10,025 nt of DNA from Methanobacterium sp. (GTDB lineage Archaea; Methanobacteriota; Methanobacteria; Methanobacteriales; Methanobacteriaceae). Every line of letters begins with the position of its first letter. The stretch's first letter is position 1. The notes under the pieces were generated by a model. The model saw only the letters and a program-made list of their open reading frames with translations. It searched no databases and was not told where the DNA came from. A program made the position numbers and the translations under genes. The stretch covers positions 28,455-38,479 of the forward strand of contig JAUNXM010000003.1 of NCBI GenBank assembly GCA_030539815.1, given 5' to 3'. Of this stretch, positions 1 to 7,305 are shown piece after piece.

Positions 1-77
1 ATAGGTTATCAATAAATCTTACTAAAAATTAATCCCACTACTAATACTCAAATAAACTTTTTTTTATTCTATTTATT

Positions 78-113
78 AAAAATCAAATCATAAAAACGCA
101 AACATTATAAAAA
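78..113 (-). terminator. Oligo-T terminator region of the ACT/ligase genes
   Basis: Read on the minus strand, the DNA after the ACT gene has three separate T5 tracts (113-109, 96-92 and 82-78) in an AT-rich background. Archaeal RNA polymerase commonly stops at such runs without a hairpin. The rest of positions 1-158 shows no convincing gene. Assignment is by position and composition only. Confidence 0.35.
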
Positions 114-158
114 CCATTACTATAATCAACAATCCATAATTAATAATAAGGGAGATGT

Positions 159-590
<432 letters not shown>

Positions 591-633
591 TAAAATTCCC
601 CCATTTATGAAGATTTCCAATCATATTTTTTTG

Positions 634-640
634 TATAAAT
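634..640 (-). promoter_or_regulatory. Possible TATA box for the ACT gene
   Basis: On the minus strand the sequence AATTTATAC occurs about 45 bp before the chosen ATG. A start about 25 bp downstream would give a leader of about 20 nt that includes the GGGGGA ribosome-binding site. This would let the ACT gene be transcribed apart from the upstream ligase gene. The DNA is AT-rich, so chance matches are likely. Confidence 0.35.
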
Positions 641-698
641 TTTCTGGACATATATCAAAAATTTACTGATATAATTCTATTTGAATCCATAACCCTGC

Positions 699-2003
699 TC
701 AATTATTCATTTCTCTTTTATCAATTACCCGGACGGCCTTACCTTCACTACGGGGTAATGTTTTAGGTTCCACTAGGGTCACAGTAACCCTTAAACCAAT
801 CTCATTATGAATGAAGTTTTCTATTTTCTTTTTTATTCCCACTAACTCCTTCACCTCATCAGAGAAAAGTTCAGGGGATGTTTCCACCTGAACTTCCATT
901 TCATCCAAGTGTTGAGGTCGGGTAACAATGATCTGGTAGTGGGGTTCAATTCCATCCATCTTCAGGAGGGCCTTCTCAATCTGGGAGGGGAATACTGCCA
1001 CTCCACGGATCTTGAGCATATCATCGGTCCGACCAGTGATCCGGTCCATTTTAACATGGGTGCGTCCACATGCACATTCACTTCTTCTAAGACTGGTAAC
1101 ATCCTTGGTTCTAAAACGAATAATGGGCATTCCATGCCTGCTGAGAGTGGTTATCACCAGTTCGCCTTTTTTCCCGTCTTCAAGGACTTCCATGGTTTCC
1201 GAGTCAATGATCTCCGGATAGAAATGATCTTCCATGACATGGAGTCCATCCTGTTCCTGGCATTCCAGTGCCACACCAGGGCCCATAATCTCCGTCAGGC
1301 CGTATATATTGTATGCCGGTGCGTTGAATCTTTTCTGAAGTTCCTGGCGCATTTCTTCAGTCCACATTTCAGCCCCAAAACCAATGGATTTAAGCTTCAA
1401 ATCTTCCCCTTGATGTCCCTCTTCTTGAGCTACCTCTGCCAGGTAAAGTCCATAGGAAGGGGTGACTATCAGTACAGTGGTTCCAAAGTCCTGCATTATT
1501 TCAATCTGCCTACGGGTCTGTCCTGTGGAAATAGGAATGACTGTAGCTCCTATCTTCTGGGCACCGTAGTGAACACCAAAACCGCCTGTAAATAGGCCAT
1601 AACCATGGGTGTTCTGGATGAGGTCATCTTCGTTGACTCCAAACATGGTCAAACCCCGGGCCATGACTTCACTCCAGATTTCCAGATCTTCACGTGTGTA
1701 TCCGGAAACAGTGGGTTTTCCAGTGGTCCCGGAGGATGTGTGAACTTCTACAATCTCTTGGCGTGGAACTGCAAACATTCCAAAGGGATAAGCAGCTCGA
1801 AGGTCATCTTTAGTAGTTAAAGGTAATTTCTGGATGTCATCCAGGTTTTTAATGTCCTCTGGTTTTAAACCCAGATCATCAAAGCGTTTTTTGTAGTATG
1901 GAACATTTTCATAGGCCCGTTTCACCACGTCCTGCAGTCTCTTCAGTTGTAATATTTTTAACTCATTTTTAGATATGCATTCAATTTCTTCATTCCAGAT
2001 CAT
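699..2003 (-). CDS. Phenylacetate-CoA ligase / coenzyme F390 synthetase family protein (AMP-forming)
   Basis: A 434-residue ANL-superfamily adenylating enzyme of the PaaK type, which activates an aryl acid with ATP and joins it to CoA in the cytoplasm. Numbered from the ATG at 2003, it shows the phosphate-binding loop TSSGTTGKP (about 89-97), YGLTE (234-238), the hinge-region motif RFRTKD (about 296-301), CACGRTH, and [11 protein letters not shown] (from about 324). A late lysine in EGKAV sits where the adenylation-step lysine is expected. Length fits the family. Frame extensions upstream (TTG 2021, ATG 2009) are possible, but MIWNEE is the usual family start and GGTTGATGG precedes it. In methanogens such genes are labelled either phenylacetate-CoA ligase or F390 synthetase. 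The neighbouring ACT gene favours aryl-acid salvage toward Phe/Tyr/Trp, but the substrate cannot be read from the sequence. Confidence 0.9.
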   Translation of the reverse strand: MIWNEEIECISKNELKILQLKRLQDVVKRAYENVPYYKKRFDDLGLKPEDIKNLDDIQKLPLTTKDDLRAAYPFGMFAVPRQEIVEVHTSSGTTGKPTVSGYTREDLEIWSEVMARGLTMFGVNEDDLIQNTHGYGLFTGGFGVHYGAQKIGATVIPISTGQTRRQIEIMQDFGTTVLIVTPSYGLYLAEVAQEEGHQGEDLKLKSIGFGAEMWTEEMRQELQKRFNAPAYNIYGLTEIMGPGVALECQEQDGLHVMEDHFYPEIIDSETMEVLEDGKKGELVITTLSRHGMPIIRFRTKDVTSLRRSECACGRTHVKMDRITGRTDDMLKIRGVAVFPSQIEKALLKMDGIEPHYQIIVTRPQHLDEMEVQVETSPELFSDEVKELVGIKKKIENFIHNEIGLRVTVTLVEPKTLPRSEGKAVRVIDKREMNN

Positions 2004-2069
2004 TTCCATCAACCGGCCCAATCTATTTTTTTTCTAATTATTCAAAATCCATTTAAGGTAATCATATTG

Positions 2070-2136
2070 ATATCCTATTAGTTTTAGGTATTATGTCCAA
2101 AAGGATGATTATTTAGTATCATAATATCCTAAGGAT
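2070..2136. promoter_or_regulatory. Cluster of four ATCCT/AGGAT half-sites upstream of the ligase gene
   Basis: ATCCT occurs at 2072-2076 and 2126-2130, and AGGAT at 2102-2106 and 2132-2136. Positions 2126-2136 form an 11-bp palindrome (ATCCT-A-AGGAT). Positions 2102-2130 form a longer imperfect dyad in which AGGAT-g-ATTAT faces ATAAT-ATCCT. The octamer ATATCCTA is repeated at 2070-2077 and 2124-2131. The cluster lies about 70-135 bp before the ligase start, where a repressor or activator site is plausible. No factor is known here. Confidence 0.35.
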
Positions 2137-2142
2137 TGACTT

Positions 2143-2172
2143 AAATCTTTATTAGCAAATAAAATCTTTATT
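2143..2172. repeat. Direct repeat of 11 bp with a 19-bp period
   Basis: AAATCTTTATT occurs at 2143-2153 and again at 2162-2172, repeating at nearly two turns of the helix. It lies between the stop of the membrane-protein gene and the half-site cluster before the ligase gene. It could be a tandem binding site or part of the 3' region of the upstream gene. Confidence 0.5.
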
Positions 2173-2202
2173 CCCACTTCAAATTTTATATTGGATGATC
2201 TT

Positions 2203-3036
2203 TCAATTAACATGGAAACTGTTTATCACTTTATCCATTTCGTATTTATAATCAATGAGGGCTTTGTCAAACACAAAGATCAAGAAGTATACCGAGTTAT
2301 TTTTCTGGAAGGCTATTCCTCTAGTGGCGAAGACCTTATCTCCTGGTTTGTAATTGGCTTCCAGTTCATAGGCAGTGGTGTTGTCGATGGTAAGGTCACC
2401 CTCGTAGTAGATCATTCCATTGGCTAAAATGTTGGAACGCCATGCTGCCACCTTATAAGTAAAGTTCTGTGTTCCCAGATCCTCCTTAAAAACTGAGAAA
2501 CTATTATTTTCATCATGGGAAACCGTAACTATTAGGGGCGGTTGTGTGCCGTTGGAAACATTCCACCCTTCAGGATAGTCAAATGAGATGTTACCATTAT
2601 TATAATGGTTTTTAAGAGGTTGTGCTTCATGGGTGGTGTTGTTCTGGCTAGTGATTATTTGTTTATCCCCAATAAACAACATTGCAGTGCTAACCACCAG
2701 AATAATTAAAATAATAACACCAACAATGCTAAGGAAAGATTTTTCCCTTAATATTTTTGGAATATTTTCCTTGAGACTAGATCTTAACTTTTTTTCAGAT
2801 TCAGATGGAGGTACTCGTAGCTTGATGGGACCTCCATCTCTATCTTTGCCCCTAACGGTTTTTTTAGATTTAAGGGAATTAACCTTATTGGTAATGGTGG
2901 ATTCTCCCTTTTTCAGATTAAAAGAACCAACTTTTTCCTTAATATCTGCACTGGCTTTAACTAATTTGGATGACGCATCTGTTTTCCTAGTGCTCTTTTC
3001 TGGTTTTCTTAAACGAGGAGGACCATCTTCACTCAA
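2203..3036 (-). CDS. Membrane-anchored protein with an extracellular PsbP-like domain
   Basis: A 277-residue protein of unknown exact function. Residues 1-100 are basic, rich in Lys/Ser/Pro and probably unstructured in the cytoplasm. One strongly hydrophobic segment spans about 101-123. The rest is predicted to face outside and contains FDYPEGW (about 152-158) and a closing VINSF, features of PsbP-like lipoprotein-type domains common in Methanobacteriales. All nine N-X-S/T sequons (from residue 132 to 246) lie after the membrane segment, none before it, which fits an exported glycosylated domain. No catalytic motif is visible. The start is TTG; the only upstream signal, GGGGTAGTGA just before it, supports that start, and the next methionine is already inside the membrane segment. 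It is transcribed divergently from the symporter gene. Confidence 0.75.
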   Translation of the reverse strand: MSEDGPPRLRKPEKSTRKTDASSKLVKASADIKEKVGSFNLKKGESTITNKVNSLKSKKTVRGKDRDGGPIKLRVPPSESEKKLRSSLKENIPKILREKSFLSIVGVIILIILVVSTAMLFIGDKQIITSQNNTTHEAQPLKNHYNNGNISFDYPEGWNVSNGTQPPLIVTVSHDENNSFSVFKEDLGTQNFTYKVAAWRSNILANGMIYYEGDLTIDNTTAYELEANYKPGDKVFATRGIAFQKNNSVYFLIFVFDKALIDYKYEMDKVINSFHVN

Positions 3037-3093
3037 TTATTTCACTACCCCTTTTCCTATATTATTCATTCATTAATCTAAAGATAATTTAAC

Positions 3094-3168
3094 CCTATCT
3101 ATTTTAATCCTATAATTTAGGACAATAAAGGGTTTTTATTGTTAACGTATTTAAATTTGATAGATAGG
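3094..3168. promoter_or_regulatory. Concentric inverted repeats in a divergent promoter region
   Basis: Outer arms CCTATCTAT (3094-3102) and ATAGATAGG (3160-3168) and inner arms ACAATAAA (3122-3129) and TTTATTGT (3135-3142) share the same centre, near 3131-3132. Between them lies TCCTA-N5-TAGGA (3108-3122). The element sits between the divergent membrane-protein gene (start 3036) and the symporter (TATA box 3246). It could be an operator for one or both genes, or a cruciform or transcribed stem. The two pairs of arms are certain; the function is not. Confidence 0.45.
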
Positions 3169-3245
3169 TGTAAATCCCATGCTTTTAAGCTATATTAATG
3201 ATACAATAAGTGGGGCTGATAATAATCCTCCCTAATTAGTCAAAG

Positions 3246-3253
3246 TTTATATA
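3246..3253 (+). promoter_or_regulatory. Archaeal TATA box of the symporter gene
   Basis: TTTATATA with the purine-containing CAAAG just upstream is a near-ideal TATA box with a possible BRE. Transcription would begin at about 3272-3278, leaving a leader of about 50 nt before the symporter start. It is the best promoter in the window. Confidence 0.65.
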
Positions 3254-3273
3254 TGGGCACTAGAAATTCATTA

Positions 3274-3291
3274 ATCATTAATAATAATGAT
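3274..3291. promoter_or_regulatory. Dyad at the expected symporter transcription start
   Basis: ATCATTA (3274-3280) and TAATGAT (3285-3291) form a perfect 7-bp inverted repeat with a 4-nt spacer. It covers the region 25-45 bp after the TATA box, where the first transcribed bases should be. A bound repressor there would block initiation; an early 5' leader hairpin is the other reading. The low base complexity reduces its weight. Confidence 0.35.
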
Positions 3292-3323
3292 AGAATTGCC
3301 AGTTAAGAACAGGTCGTGATTAT

Positions 3324-4937
3324 GTGGACTTAATGATTTTGAGTATTATTGTTTTAATATTTCTTGCGATAAACGGTTATGTGGGCTATGTGGCCTGGCG
3401 TAGGACTAAGAATGCAGATGATTACCTGGTGGCAGGACGGGAAACACACCCCTTTATCATGGCTCTAAGTTATGGGGCTACATTTATCAGCACAGCAGCT
3501 ATTGTTGGTTTTGGTGGGGTTGCAGCCAATTATGGGATGGGAATCCTGTGGCTGGTATTTTTAAACATCCTCATTGGAATATTCATTGCCTTTGTATTCT
3601 TCGGGAAACGCACCAGGAAAATGGGCCACAACTTGGGTGCCCTGACATTCCCCGAGTTTTTAGCCCGCCGATTTGACAGTAAATTCATCCAGTACTTCTC
3701 TGGTGCAGTGATCTTCATTGGAATGCCCTTATACGCTGCTGTGGTTCTGGTGGGTATGGCTCGGTTTGTGGAAACAACTCTACAAATTGATTATAACATA
3801 GCCCTGGTGGTAATGGCGGTAATCGTGGCCGCCTATGTTATATTTGGTGGGATCAGGGGAGTGATGTACACTGATGCATTGCAAGGTAGTATAATGTTTT
3901 TTGGAACAATATTCCTCCTGATAGCAATTTACTGGATGTTGGGTGGCGTAATTGATGCAAACCAGGCCCTCACCAATCTGGTGAATGTGGTACCGGCTAA
4001 CGCAACTGCAGCGGCCACTGCCACTGGATTCACGGGATGGACAACCATGCCCTCCCTGGGCAGTCCATTCTGGTGGACGCTGGTTTCCAGCCTGATACTG
4101 GGAGTTGGTATTGGTGTGTTATCCCAGCCACAACTGGTGGTTCGTTTCATGACTGTTAAATCCCACCGGGAATTAAACCGGGCAGTATTAATTGGCGGGG
4201 TTTTCATATTTGCCATAACCTTCGGCGCCTATGTAGTGGGATCCCTTTCAAACGTTTATTTCTTCCAAACAACTGGACAAACCGCGGTTCAAGCAGCTGG
4301 AGGTAACTTGGACAAGGTTATACCTGCCTTTATTGCGGCGGCAATGCCTTTATGGTTTACTTACCTCTTCATGGTAGCCCTCTTATCTGCGGCCATGTCC
4401 ACCCTCTCTGCACAGTTCCATGTGCAGGGAACTGCCTTTGGACGTGATATATACGAAACATTGGTCCGGAAAACAGGTGGATCATCCGTAAGGATGGCCA
4501 GGATTGGAATAGTGATTGCAGTTTTAATTGCGGTAATTATGGGTTTCATCCTTCCTTCAAGTATAGTTGCCCTGGGAACGTCTCTATGGTTCGGTATCAC
4601 TGCTGCGGCATTCCTGGCCATCTATGTGTCGGCTATCTATTGGAAAAGGGCCACAAAGGAGGGTGCCATTGCCGGGCTGGTATCTGGTGCTGTAGTTAGT
4701 CTCTTCTGGTTGTTGTTTGGTTTTAAGAAAACAGCCGAACCATTGGGAATTTCCAAAGCCTTAATTGGCCAGTCCACCATCATCACATCACTTCCCTGGC
4801 CCACTGTGGATCCCATGATCATTGCACTGCCAGTGGCAGTGGTGGTCACCATCGTGGTCAGTTTGCTCACCAAACCAATGGAAAAAGAGTTCATTGACAA
4901 ATGTTTCCAGGGAGTGGACCGGTTAAAAGGGAAATAA
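3324..4937 (+). CDS. Sodium:solute symporter (SSS family)
   Basis: A 537-residue polytopic membrane protein of the SSS family (TC 2.A.21), which couples Na+ entry to uptake of a small solute. About 13 hydrophobic segments run from residue 5 to 515. Family marks are YLVAGRE (34-40), AIVGFGG (59-65), GGIRGVMYTDALQG (175-188), SQPQLVVRFM (267-276) and SAAMSTLSAQ (355-364); the last holds the Ser/Thr residues expected at the conserved Na2 ion site. The size fits the family. The start is either GTG 3324, 3 nt after a GTGAT Shine-Dalgarno-like sequence, or ATG 3333 three codons on. The substrate cannot be told from sequence; proline, pantothenate and carboxylates are all transported by relatives. 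A TATA box and a dyad precede it, and a hydrolase gene follows 52 bp downstream, probably on the same transcript. Confidence 0.93.
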   Translation: MDLMILSIIVLIFLAINGYVGYVAWRRTKNADDYLVAGRETHPFIMALSYGATFISTAAIVGFGGVAANYGMGILWLVFLNILIGIFIAFVFFGKRTRKMGHNLGALTFPEFLARRFDSKFIQYFSGAVIFIGMPLYAAVVLVGMARFVETTLQIDYNIALVVMAVIVAAYVIFGGIRGVMYTDALQGSIMFFGTIFLLIAIYWMLGGVIDANQALTNLVNVVPANATAAATATGFTGWTTMPSLGSPFWWTLVSSLILGVGIGVLSQPQLVVRFMTVKSHRELNRAVLIGGVFIFAITFGAYVVGSLSNVYFFQTTGQTAVQAAGGNLDKVIPAFIAAAMPLWFTYLFMVALLSAAMSTLSAQFHVQGTAFGRDIYETLVRKTGGSSVRMARIGIVIAVLIAVIMGFILPSSIVALGTSLWFGITAAAFLAIYVSAIYWKRATKEGAIAGLVSGAVVSLFWLLFGFKKTAEPLGISKALIGQSTIITSLPWPTVDPMIIALPVAVVVTIVVSLLTKPMEKEFIDKCFQGVDRLKGK

Positions 4938-4949
4938 CCGGAATTTCCC
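4929..4949 (+). repeat. Hairpin containing the symporter stop codon
   Basis: GGGAAAT (4929-4935) and ATTTCCC (4943-4949) are perfect reverse complements with a 7-nt loop. The TAA stop (4935-4937) begins in the left arm. No strong T run follows, so it is more likely an intercistronic or 3'-protecting stem between symporter and hydrolase than a terminator. Confidence 0.5.
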
Positions 4950-4989
4950 GTTAATTTAATCCCTCTTAAATTTGTTCAGTGGAATATAA

Positions 4990-5823
4990 ATGAAAATCAA
5001 ACCTTTATCATTTGTAAAATCAGACAGTAAAAGTTGGGATGATGTTTTCCATAATTCAAGACCGGTAAATGTGGAAAGTTTTAAAACCGGGACCGTGATG
5101 ATCAACCGGAGAGGTAGCATCAACCCTGATCACCCCCTTGCCCCGGTTATGGGTGATGAAGAACTGGAGGTTCCTATCCTAGTTCACTGGGTCCGACATG
5201 AAAAATACGGTGATTTTCTACTGGATGCTGGGCTGGATTCATCCTACTACCATGATCCATGTGGTGGATTAAAGGGAACTGCCGTAGATGAATACAGGCA
5301 GGAAGAGGATGAAAACATAGCCCACTACCTGACAGAGCACCACATTAATCTGGAGATGGTTTTCATAAGTCACCTGCACTCGGACCATGCTGCCGGAATC
5401 AGAGAACTTCCCAAGGACATTCCCTATGTAATTGGTAAGGGAGAATATAGCCAATACCATGTGGATGTTCATGGTGATTTTTTAGAGGGTTTAGATAAAC
5501 TATATGAAATTGATTACACCCGTGCACAGATAATGCCCTTTTTAGGTTCCAGTGTTGATTTATTAGGGGATGGATCATTGTGGGCCATCCACACCCCGGG
5601 ACACACCCTGGGACATAGTTCCTTCCTGGTAAACAGGTTGAATGGTCCGGTTCTCTTGACCATGGATGCTGCGTTCATCCAGGAAAACCTGGAACTTGGT
5701 GTTGCTCCCTGTGATTACACCTGGGATGTGGGAATGGCTCAGGAGAGTCTGGAGAAAATCATTGAATTTTTAAAAGTGTATCCTCAGGTTAGGGTGGGCG
5801 TTGGTCATGAGGTATTAAAATAG
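4990..5823 (+). CDS. Metallo-beta-lactamase-fold hydrolase, N-acyl homoserine lactonase-like
   Basis: A 277-residue soluble hydrolase with two metal sites. The full ligand set can be read: HLHSDH at 128-133 (H128, H130, D132, H133), H205 in TPGHTLGH, D226 in MDAAF and H273 in the C-terminal GHE. The strand before them ends in LLDAG (77-81). This arrangement and the length resemble the AttM/AiiA lactonase branch, which opens lactone rings, but the fold also includes glyoxalase II-like and other esterases, so the substrate is open. No signal peptide is visible, so it acts in the cytoplasm. Placed 52 bp after the symporter with only a weak upstream signal (GTGGA), it is probably co-transcribed and may act on what the symporter brings in; that link is inferred. 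It ends 35 bp from the convergent DUF2284 gene. Confidence 0.88.
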   Translation: MKIKPLSFVKSDSKSWDDVFHNSRPVNVESFKTGTVMINRRGSINPDHPLAPVMGDEELEVPILVHWVRHEKYGDFLLDAGLDSSYYHDPCGGLKGTAVDEYRQEEDENIAHYLTEHHINLEMVFISHLHSDHAAGIRELPKDIPYVIGKGEYSQYHVDVHGDFLEGLDKLYEIDYTRAQIMPFLGSSVDLLGDGSLWAIHTPGHTLGHSSFLVNRLNGPVLLTMDAAFIQENLELGVAPCDYTWDVGMAQESLEKIIEFLKVYPQVRVGVGHEVLK

Positions 5824-5858
5824 ATTAAGAGATACATTAATTTTCAGTGTATTCTGAA

Positions 5859-6491
5859 TCAATCAATTAACAAAACAGTCAATGGTTTGGGATTTTTTGC
5901 GGGGAATTTTATTTCCATTCCAGCTTTCCTGGCAGTTTTTACCATATTGATTCCCACAGCGTGTTCTGGTATCCTGGCCTTGCTGGGATGGGCACATATC
6001 CCATTTTTAACATTACATGTTTCACATAGTCGGCATGAACCATTAACCAATGCCAGGGCAAAGGTGTAACCCGCATTAAACGCTGTTTTTTCCAGTTCAA
6101 GCATAATATCTAGTATTTGTTTACTGAAATTGAAATAATCTGCCCAGAACGTATCCGCTTTTTGTTTTGAATTAGGGGAAGTATTAGGATCAAGCCAGTT
6201 TCTGTATATTGAACAGATTAGTTCTTCATCAGCTTCTGCTGGTGATTCAAATTTTAAAAGCAGGGCATATTGGTATTCATCTAAGATCTGTTTGAATTCA
6301 TCTGCAGTAGGAACATGAGGGGGGCATGTTAATTTGTTCCCATAAGCAACACACCCTGATTTACATTTAAGGGTCACTCTATTTTCCACATAAATATTCT
6401 TGGCAGGGATAAGTTTAGCCTCAATACCTCCCAATTGTAAAGCTTTTTGTTTTAGGAAACAATAATTTTCCATTTCTTCCGAAGATAACAT
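5859..6491 (-). CDS. DUF2284 family cysteine-rich, predicted metal-binding protein
   Basis: A 210-residue soluble protein. Two cysteine clusters stand out: C43-x3-C47-x8-C56, the last in CPPH, and C153-x2-C156-x2-C159-x6-C166 in the C-terminal half. Both patterns are typical of DUF2284, found in methanogens and anaerobic bacteria and thought to bind a metal or Fe-S cluster. The biochemical role is unknown. The ATG start is supported by GAGGT seven bases upstream. It converges on the hydrolase gene with 35 bp between stops and no clear terminator, so the transcripts may overlap. A 12-bp palindrome lies about 20 bp before its start. Confidence 0.85.
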   Translation of the reverse strand: MLSSEEMENYCFLKQKALQLGGIEAKLIPAKNIYVENRVTLKCKSGCVAYGNKLTCPPHVPTADEFKQILDEYQYALLLKFESPAEADEELICSIYRNWLDPNTSPNSKQKADTFWADYFNFSKQILDIMLELEKTAFNAGYTFALALVNGSCRLCETCNVKNGICAHPSKARIPEHAVGINMVKTARKAGMEIKFPAKNPKPLTVLLID

Positions 6492-6511
6492 TCAATAACC
6501 TCTGAATAATA

Positions 6512-6523
6512 ATGAATATTCAT
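6512..6523 (-). promoter_or_regulatory. 12-bp perfect palindrome before the DUF2284 gene
   Basis: ATGAATATTCAT is fully self-complementary and lies 21-32 bp upstream of the DUF2284 start codon. Nearby minus-strand candidates for a TATA box are AATATAATTTATG (overlapping region) and GATATAAA near 6552-6559. The position suits an operator, but AT-rich palindromes of this size can arise by chance. Confidence 0.35.
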
Positions 6524-6644
6524 AAATTATATTCAAATTAGTAATCCTTTTTTTATATCAAATCAGATAGTATTTAATGTATAAATATGTATTTAAAATA
6601 TAAATTATTCATTTAACAATTTTTTTAATATTATCATCTTAATA

Positions 6645-6685
6645 TTAATTCTCAGTATAAAGATTACTTATTATGCTGAGATTAA
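6645..6685. ncRNA. Long hairpin, candidate structured RNA
   Basis: The left arm (6645-6660) and right arm (6671-6685) can pair over about 15 bp, with one bulged T and one G-U pair, around a 10-nt loop. The core is CTCAGTATAA (6651-6660) facing TTATGCTGAG (6671-6680). It is neither followed by a T run on the plus strand nor on the minus strand (an A run follows there), so it does not look like an intrinsic terminator. It lies about 140 bp beyond the acetyltransferase stop. A small RNA, 3' UTR stem, or protein-binding dyad are all possible. Confidence 0.3.
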
Positions 6686-6794
6686 GACAACGATAATTGG
6701 AAAGAGTGAGATTGTAAGATCACCTATTAGACACCAGATAATCCAAATTTTTGTTATTTTCTATCTCGAATATGCAACAATTGCAGATTTCTCA

Positions 6795-6818
6795 GGTGAA
6801 CCTCCTAAAGAATTCACC
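6795..6818 (-). repeat. Dyad just after the acetyltransferase stop
   Basis: GGTGAA (6795-6800) and TTCACC (6813-6818) pair across 12 nt, starting 4 bp beyond the stop codon. On the minus strand the loop ends in AGGAGG, a good Shine-Dalgarno sequence, but no start codon follows at a usable distance. It may be a weak 3' stem. Confidence 0.35.
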
Positions 6819-6822
6819 ATGC

Positions 6823-7305
6823 TTACTTTAAATCAAAAATAAAACCCACACCAGCATAAGATTTTCCGCCATAATTCAATTTTTTTGTTTCTTTTTTAAC
6901 CCCTCCCATTTTTCTATAAAAACCATTATTATCGGCATCATCAAGGGTCCATAAAATTAGATTAATTTTTCCCCTTGATCGTAAATCTTCTTTTATTTTA
7001 TTAAATAAGAGTTTTCCTACTCCCTTTCTCTGTTTTTCTGGATCTACATATAATCCCACTATTTCACAATCATATTCTCCCTCATGTTCTTTTCCAGAGA
7101 TAAAACCTTTCACTCCATGCTCATCATAAACATAGATTAGTTCTTCCTGGTTTAAAATGTTATTTTTGAATATAGAAACATATTTGTCTTTATTCATATT
7201 ATCCACGTATTCTGAATCTATAATTCCAGAATATGCTACTTTCCAGGCCCTTAATATTATCGTAGCTATCTGATCAACGTCATTTAATGTTGCTCTTCTT
7301 ATCAT
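6823..7305 (-). CDS. GNAT family N-acetyltransferase
   Basis: A 160-residue cytoplasmic protein with the GNAT fold, which moves an acetyl group from acetyl-CoA to an amine. The N-terminus IRRATLNDVDQIA is a typical first strand and helix. The acetyl-CoA pyrophosphate loop is QRKGVG (about 92-97), preceded by the strand IVGLYVDP. NGFYRKMGG (about 127-135) is the usual late helix motif. The acceptor is unknown; relatives modify proteins, antibiotics or small amines. The ATG at 7305 was chosen because GTGGAG lies just before it; a GTG at 7314 in the same frame has no upstream site. The gene reads visibly more AT-rich than the symporter or ligase (many AAA, ATA and TTA codons), which may indicate separate origin or low expression. 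It is flanked by gene-free DNA on both sides. Confidence 0.87.
   Translation of the reverse strand: MIRRATLNDVDQIATIILRAWKVAYSGIIDSEYVDNMNKDKYVSIFKNNILNQEELIYVYDEHGVKGFISGKEHEGEYDCEIVGLYVDPEKQRKGVGKLLFNKIKEDLRSRGKINLILWTLDDADNNGFYRKMGGVKKETKKLNYGGKSYAGVGFIFDLK

Larger units (their letters stand above)
6492..6822. other. Gene-free AT-rich stretch of 331 bp
   Basis: Both strands are broken by stop codons and no start with a ribosome-binding site opens a convincing frame. It holds the promoter side of the DUF2284 gene (6500-6560), a very AT-rich section (6540-6650), the long hairpin at 6645-6685, a small dyad TGCAA-CAA-TTGCA (6773-6785), and the GGTGAA/TTCACC dyad beside the acetyltransferase stop. 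A remnant of a lost gene or an unannotated small RNA could lie here. Confidence 0.6.

Noticed and set aside
591..620. TTG start extending the ACT protein by ten residues
   Set aside because: The extension covers the GGGGGA ribosome-binding sequence of the better ATG at 590 and adds residues unlike the domain.
909..1595. Plus-strand open frame of 228 codons
   Set aside because: It lies fully inside the ligase gene on the other strand, and its product shows no domain pattern while the ligase motifs are complete.
2004..2021. TTG or earlier ATG start for the ligase
   Set aside because: Family members begin at MIWNEE, and no good ribosome-binding site precedes the TTG. ATG 2009 remains a minor alternative.
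3179..3235. Small frame of 18 codons before the symporter
   Set aside because: It lies upstream of the TATA box at 3246, lacks a ribosome-binding site, and is short enough to be chance.
5824..5858. Bidirectional terminator between the convergent genes
   Set aside because: Only a 5-bp dyad (TTCAG/CTGAA) and no T run on either strand was found.
6795..6822. AGGAGG on the minus strand as the start signal of a small gene
   Set aside because: No ATG, GTG or TTG follows within a usable distance, and the first later TTG frame stops after about ten codons.
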